Assembly (NCBI GenBank): GCA_002702065.1
Contig: NZXX01000013.1
Span: forward strand, 62,001-126,000
From: Anaerolineaceae bacterium
Lineage (GTDB): Bacteria; Chloroflexota; Anaerolineae; Aggregatilineales; Phototrophicaceae
DNA length: 64,000 nucleotides
Direction of reading: 5' to 3'
Shown here piece by piece: positions 60,325-64,000 of the stretch. Every line of letters starts with the position of its first letter. The stretch's first letter is position 1. The position numbers and the translations under genes are program-made. The notes under the pieces are model-generated. The model was not told the origin of the DNA. It worked only from the letters and a program-made list of their open reading frames with translations, and made no database searches.

Positions 60325-62778
60325 TCAGGGCGCAGCCAGCTGAATATCACCAAGATCGCCGCCGAGCACTTCCAGCTGCGGCGTCCAGGTGCCATCGGCG
60401 GCACGGGTCTGTGAGTAGATGCCCCAGGCCACGCCGTTGGACCAGAACGTGGCGAAACGGTCCGGCTCGGTCGAAGCGGCCAGCACCGGGTCGAACGTCA
60501 GGGTCTTCTGGGCGACATCGCCCTGAAAGCCGCTGAGGGCCAGCAGCAGCATCCAGCTGGACATGCTGCGCGCATAATGATGCCCGCATTCCACTTCGTT
60601 CCAGGGGTTGCGGCGGATGCCATCGTGCCGGTCCCGCACCGCGCGGACCACCCGCAGCCCTTCCTCAACCCAGCCTTCAGCGATCAGGTGCGCGGCAACG
60701 TGATATTCAACGCCGGTCCACACCTCATCGGAATAAACAAACGGCAGACGCGGACGCCCACCCAGCGGCCAGGTGCACATCAGCAGGCCGGACTCATCAT
60801 TGAGCACGTAGGTTCGCTGGCAGTTCATATGATCGCTGAATGTTTCGCGGAAGTTGTGGTCATAAACCGACTTGATCGCCCGGTTCACATGGTCGCGCGG
60901 GAGCGTATCGCCCAGATGCAGCAGGTCCGCATGCAGCTGGCCCAACAGTTGGTCGGACAGGCAGCCCTTGCCATGCTGATATTTATGGGCGTCGATATCG
61001 TCGATCTGCTGCTCGAAGTATTCGCCATTCCACAACCGTTCATCCAGGCGCGCACTGGCCTTTTCGAACAGCGCATGGCAGCGCCCGGCCAGCTCGTCGT
61101 TACCCATGACCCGCGCCATCTGCTCCACCGCCCGCAGCGCCGCCAGATAGTAAATGCTCGATAAGGGATTGGGGCCGTAAAACTCGATGTCGTAGGTGTT
61201 ATGCTGCTTGCCATCCAGCACGCCGTCATGATCTGTGTCCCAGTGGATGCCGGCGTAATCAATCGCACGGGTGATGCCCGGCCAGATCGACGCCAGCCAG
61301 TCCCGGTCTCCGCTCAGCTGCCATTCGCGCCAGGCTCGCAGGATACTGCCCATCTGCCCATCAACGGCAGCTTCCGGCTTCTGGTCGGCAAAGGTCCAGA
61401 CGAAATCCTCCGCCATCGACCTGAAGTTGCGGAAGTTCATGAAGCCATCCGGCTCGGTTTCGACTTCAAACTCGATGCGGCGCATCTCACGTTCCAGCGA
61501 GGGGAACAGGTAGGCAACGGTATAGGCATAGCTCCAGACGTGCGTGCAGGTTCCCGCGCAGCAGCCCGCATCGTCAAAGCAGCCTTCCCACCCATAAAAG
61601 CGGCCATCTTCCAGCCAGAAACAGGTGTTGCTGCGGACCGGCACGATATTGGCCGAGACCGCATCCAGCACATGGGGCGGCAGGGTGCTGCCGAACAGAG
61701 CACGGTGAAAGTCGCGCGTGCCGGTTTCCAGCCGATCATAGGATTGCTGCACATAATCGGCTACAGCCCAGGAGTCGCCAAAGCGGGTGGCGTAATGATT
61801 GCGGATGATGCGCTCGTTCTGGCCGTCCGGCGTGGACTGCCGGTCCGAAATAAAGTTGTCGTTGTTGGTCGCCATCCACGTGTTGCGCCGGTTCGGGAAG
61901 TACCACGTCAGGATAAAGCGGTACGGGCAGGTTTCGCCGGGCGGCAGCGTATCCACCAGCCCCAGCGACCCGGTATCCGGTTTACCGTTGGCGGCTGGCC
62001 CCTCGTAGTGCAAGTCATCCAACTGGCCATCCTCGACAAAATCGTCCCAGAAATCCTGCAAAAAGTCCCACCATGCCCCGCGCAGCCACGCCGGTTTCAC
62101 CGTGACCTGCTCATGGTCGGTGATCAGGCTCAGGTTGCCATAATCCAGCGCATCCGCATCGATGCCTTCCGCGCCAAAAAACAGCCCGCGCATACCGTCG
62201 TCGGTACGGAACTGATTAAATGTGGTGCCCTGGCGCGCCGGGCCGACATTGCCAAAGCGGTCCAGCCGCACCCCGCCCGCCGGATTCATCAGCGAGCCGA
62301 CCAGCGTCAGGTTGACCGGTTGGTCAGATGTGTTGGTCACATGGTAGGTCAGGATGGCGCAGGGGATACCGGAATCTTCAGGGTTCAGCGGAATGAGGGG
62401 GGTAAACGCCTCCAGTTGAATGCTGACTGGCAGATTCGGGTCCGTCAGGTTCACCCACGCAAAGGGGTATTCGCCCTGGAACGACACCTGCGAACAGCGG
62501 GCCAGCCCGGCGTTACTGGCCGGATGATAACCATGCGACAGCGCGTGCGGCGGTTGCAGCGGTCCTTCGAGCACACGTGCGACTGGCGGCTGATCTTTGA
62601 CCTGCGTGCGAATGGCGAAGAAGGTATTGGGCAAATCCAGACCCTTGGCTGGCTGATTGAAAATTTCCCAGTCGCGCAGGTTGCCGCGATTGCCCAGCGA
62701 CACATTCCCCGTACCGACCCCGCCCAGCGGAAACGCCACGGCTGTATGAGAAGCATCAAAAGAACGTAGCTGACCCAT
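60325..62778 (-). CDS. GH116-like glycosidase (GBA2-type)
   Basis: 817 aa, the size of bacterial GH116 enzymes (beta-glucosidase/glucosylceramidase-type). The N-terminal domain begins AVAFPLGGVGTGNVSLGNRG, the classic family start, with ILTYHVTNTSDQPVNLTLVG in the beta-sandwich. The (alpha/alpha)6 catalytic domain includes CAGTCTHVWSYAYTVAYLFP, DGQMGSILRAWREWQLSGD, HNTYDIEFYGPNPLSS (the Asp is the likely acid/base), and DEVWTGVEYHVAAHLIAEGW. No signal peptide, so it would act on sugar imported by the adjacent transporter. AAGGAGCACGG precedes the ATG. Confidence 0.9.
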   Translation of the reverse strand: MGQLRSFDASHTAVAFPLGGVGTGNVSLGNRGNLRDWEIFNQPAKGLDLPNTFFAIRTQVKDQPPVARVLEGPLQPPHALSHGYHPASNAGLARCSQVSFQGEYPFAWVNLTDPNLPVSIQLEAFTPLIPLNPEDSGIPCAILTYHVTNTSDQPVNLTLVGSLMNPAGGVRLDRFGNVGPARQGTTFNQFRTDDGMRGLFFGAEGIDADALDYGNLSLITDHEQVTVKPAWLRGAWWDFLQDFWDDFVEDGQLDDLHYEGPAANGKPDTGSLGLVDTLPPGETCPYRFILTWYFPNRRNTWMATNNDNFISDRQSTPDGQNERIIRNHYATRFGDSWAVADYVQQSYDRLETGTRDFHRALFGSTLPPHVLDAVSANIVPVRSNTCFWLEDGRFYGWEGCFDDAGCCAGTCTHVWSYAYTVAYLFPSLEREMRRIEFEVETEPDGFMNFRNFRSMAEDFVWTFADQKPEAAVDGQMGSILRAWREWQLSGDRDWLASIWPGITRAIDYAGIHWDTDHDGVLDGKQHNTYDIEFYGPNPLSSIYYLAALRAVEQMARVMGNDELAGRCHALFEKASARLDERLWNGEYFEQQIDDIDAHKYQHGKGCLSDQLLGQLHADLLHLGDTLPRDHVNRAIKSVYDHNFRETFSDHMNCQRTYVLNDESGLLMCTWPLGGRPRLPFVYSDEVWTGVEYHVAAHLIAEGWVEEGLRVVRAVRDRHDGIRRNPWNEVECGHHYARSMSSWMLLLALSGFQGDVAQKTLTFDPVLAASTEPDRFATFWSNGVAWGIYSQTRAADGTWTPQLEVLGGDLGDIQLAAP

Positions 62779-63018
62779 CCGTGCTCCTTAAACTGACTCT
62801 TGCAAATAAACGTTATCGACCGGGGATTTTAGCGCATGATTCGCCGAAACGGTGCAGGCTGTATGCTGGCTGGCCCCAGATTGGCGATTCCGGGCGGGTT
62901 GGATACAATCGCCGCCGGTTATCCGCAGCAAAAAGAGGCTATTCGCGGGGTGCGTGAAGTCATCCAGCACGCGCACGGCCAGCAAAAAATTTGATGAGGG
63001 TCATGAGAGAGGAAACAC

Positions 63019-64000
63019 GTGTCGCAAACTGTTGAAAAATGGGATTATTTCGAATATGCCGCCGCCGCCCAGACAACTGGCAATCCGTTTATTGATGTTC
63101 GCTTTGAAGCAGAATTTACGTATGAACACCGGGTCGTTCGGGTCCGGGGGTTTTATGATGGCGACGACACCTTCCGCGTGCGCTTTATGCCGGACACCGA
63201 AGGAACATGGCGCTACCGGACCTATAGCAATGTCGATGGGCTGGATGGGCTGGATGGGACATTTGCCTGTGTGCCGCCAACCGGCGACAATCACGGCCCG
63301 GTGCGGGTGGTCGACCCATACCATTTTGCTTATGAAGATGGCACTCCCTATCACCCGGTTGGCACCACCTGCTATGTGTGGAATCATCAGGGCGACACGC
63401 TCGAAGCCCAGACCATCGCCACGCTGAAAGACGCGCCGTTTAACAAAATGCGGATGTGTGTCTTCCCCAAGCGTTACGTCTTCAACAAGAACGAACCACC
63501 CTGCTATCCGTTTGAGGGGGAAGTTACCCGCGAGTGGGATGACTCGCTGCTCGATAATTACAAGACGCAGGCCCCGCCGGAATTCTGGGATTTCACGCGC
63601 TTCAACCCGGCGTTCTTCCGCAAACTGGAAAAACACATTCTGGATTTGCAGGCGCTGGGCATCGAGGCCGACCTGATCATTTTCCACCCGTATGATTTTG
63701 GCGCGTGGGGTTTCGACCGGATGCCGCCGGGCGTGAACGAACGGTATCTGGAATATCTGACGGCGCGGTTGTCTGCCCTGCGCAATGTATGGTGGTCGTT
63801 CGCCAATGAGTATGACCTGATGCTCGACCTGGATATGAACGACTGGGACCGCTACTTCAAGATCGTCCAGTCTAACGATCCCTACGATCATCTGCGTTCG
63901 ATCCACAACTGCCGTGGCTTTTATGACCATACCAAGCCCTGGGTGACGCATTGCAGCGTTCAGCACTATGACATGCTTCAGATGCCGACATGGCTGAAGC
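63019..64000 (+). CDS. DUF5060/DUF4038 glycosidase-like protein, cut by window edge (missing from ORF track)
   Basis: An open frame from GTG 63019 to the edge, 327 codons, with AGAGAGGA before the start. Residues 1-95 are a DUF5060 domain (VRGFYDGDDTFRVRFMPDTE, GTWRYRTYSNVDG). A TIM-barrel of DUF4038 type follows: PYHPVGTTCYVWNHQGDT, FFRKLEKHILDLQALGIEAD, and NVWWSFANEYDLM with the Asn-Glu acid/base pair. Its DUF5060 part is closely related to that at 16219. The ORF track shows only an antisense shadow (63001-63966). It is probably cytoplasmic, a companion of the adjacent importer. Confidence 0.85.
   Translation, partial: MSQTVEKWDYFEYAAAAQTTGNPFIDVRFEAEFTYEHRVVRVRGFYDGDDTFRVRFMPDTEGTWRYRTYSNVDGLDGLDGTFACVPPTGDNHGPVRVVDPYHFAYEDGTPYHPVGTTCYVWNHQGDTLEAQTIATLKDAPFNKMRMCVFPKRYVFNKNEPPCYPFEGEVTREWDDSLLDNYKTQAPPEFWDFTRFNPAFFRKLEKHILDLQALGIEADLIIFHPYDFGAWGFDRMPPGVNERYLEYLTARLSALRNVWWSFANEYDLMLDLDMNDWDRYFKIVQSNDPYDHLRSIHNCRGFYDHTKPWVTHCSVQHYDMLQMPTWLK

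Noticed and set aside
61201-62769. 522-codon plus-strand ORF
   Set aside because: Antisense to the GH116-like gene, which has a ribosome site, family start motif and catalytic motifs. The plus frame shows only low-complexity His/Arg/Gln-rich sequence.
1-64000. tRNA, rRNA or CRISPR array
   Set aside because: No cloverleaf with a GTTCAAATC-type T-arm, no rRNA-like blocks, and no regularly spaced short repeats were seen by eye. A tRNAscan or CRISPR search would settle it.

Overview
The window is about 64 kb of GC-rich bacterial DNA from a heterotrophic, sugar- and peptide-scavenging organism. The best guess is a Chloroflexota member of the Anaerolineae type. This is an inference from several solute-binding-protein ABC systems, Thr/Pro-rich linker proteins, DUF5060/DUF4038 glycosidase-like proteins, enolase-superfamily and TIM-barrel sugar enzymes, two sulfatases, and dispersed CCTCACCCC...GGGGTGAGG repeats. 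No rRNA, tRNA, CRISPR array, transposase or phage gene was found. Both ends cut through genes.

Layout. 1-1.6 kb: end of a minus-strand sugar ABC operon (binding protein plus the first codons of its next gene). 1.8-10 kb: mixed housekeeping and accessory genes (Thr/Pro-linker membrane protein, sulfatase, phytanoyl-CoA dioxygenase-like protein, CoA-binding protein, flavodoxin, two-domain DUF6438 protein, GAPDH) and a 52-aa membrane protein missing from the ORF track. 10.2-22.8 kb: a long plus-strand catabolic locus with two sugar permeases, a Tat-exported binding protein, two glycosidase-like proteins flanking a purple-acid-phosphatase-like protein, two paralogous TIM-barrel isomerases, a GntR/FCD regulator, a four-carbon acid sugar kinase and an RraA-like aldolase. 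23-29.6 kb: a complete peptide/nickel-type ABC importer (SBP, two permeases, two ATPases) whose second permease carries a three-copy 28-residue repeat. 29.6-37 kb: single genes (membrane protein, DUF4177, sarcosine-oxidase-like flavoenzyme, zinc-ribbon FHA protein, heme-binding protein, hydroxyacid dehydrogenase, OsmC, isomerase, PQQ-type sugar dehydrogenase). 37.2-40.9 kb: a GT39-like/GT2 glycosyltransferase pair. 41.2-47 kb: beta-propeller protein, two FtsX/MacB-type permeases without an ATPase, a methyltransferase, a flavin-binding PPOX protein, and an MNT-HEPN toxin-antitoxin pair with a shortened HEPN gene. 47-50.5 kb: an orphan peptide SBP and a second sulfatase. 51.4-55.5 kb: L,D-transpeptidase, a DrrAB-like exporter, and a divergent MarR regulator fused to a beta-rich C-terminal domain. 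55.6-64 kb: a second sugar locus with an L-rhamnonate-dehydratase-like enzyme, SBP, two permeases, a GH116-like glycosidase on the opposite strand, and a GTG-started DUF5060 glycosidase running off the end.

How it works together. The two sugar loci pair a binding-protein importer lacking its own ATPase with intracellular glycosidases and acid-sugar enzymes. This suggests uptake of oligosaccharides, or sulfated/phosphorylated or uronic/deoxy sugars, that are cleaved inside the cell and passed to acid-sugar pathways ending in central metabolism. A shared MsmK-type ATPase elsewhere in the genome would be needed. The most unusual observations are a recurrent Ala|Gln signal-peptidase junction in exported proteins, an AGGAGGTG element at a nearly constant distance upstream of three SBP genes, the repeat-bearing DppC-like permease, the shortened HEPN toxin flanked by a duplicated gene end, and the MarR/beta-domain fusion. 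Start sites were moved from the ORF track wherever a Shine-Dalgarno site or domain boundary decided it.
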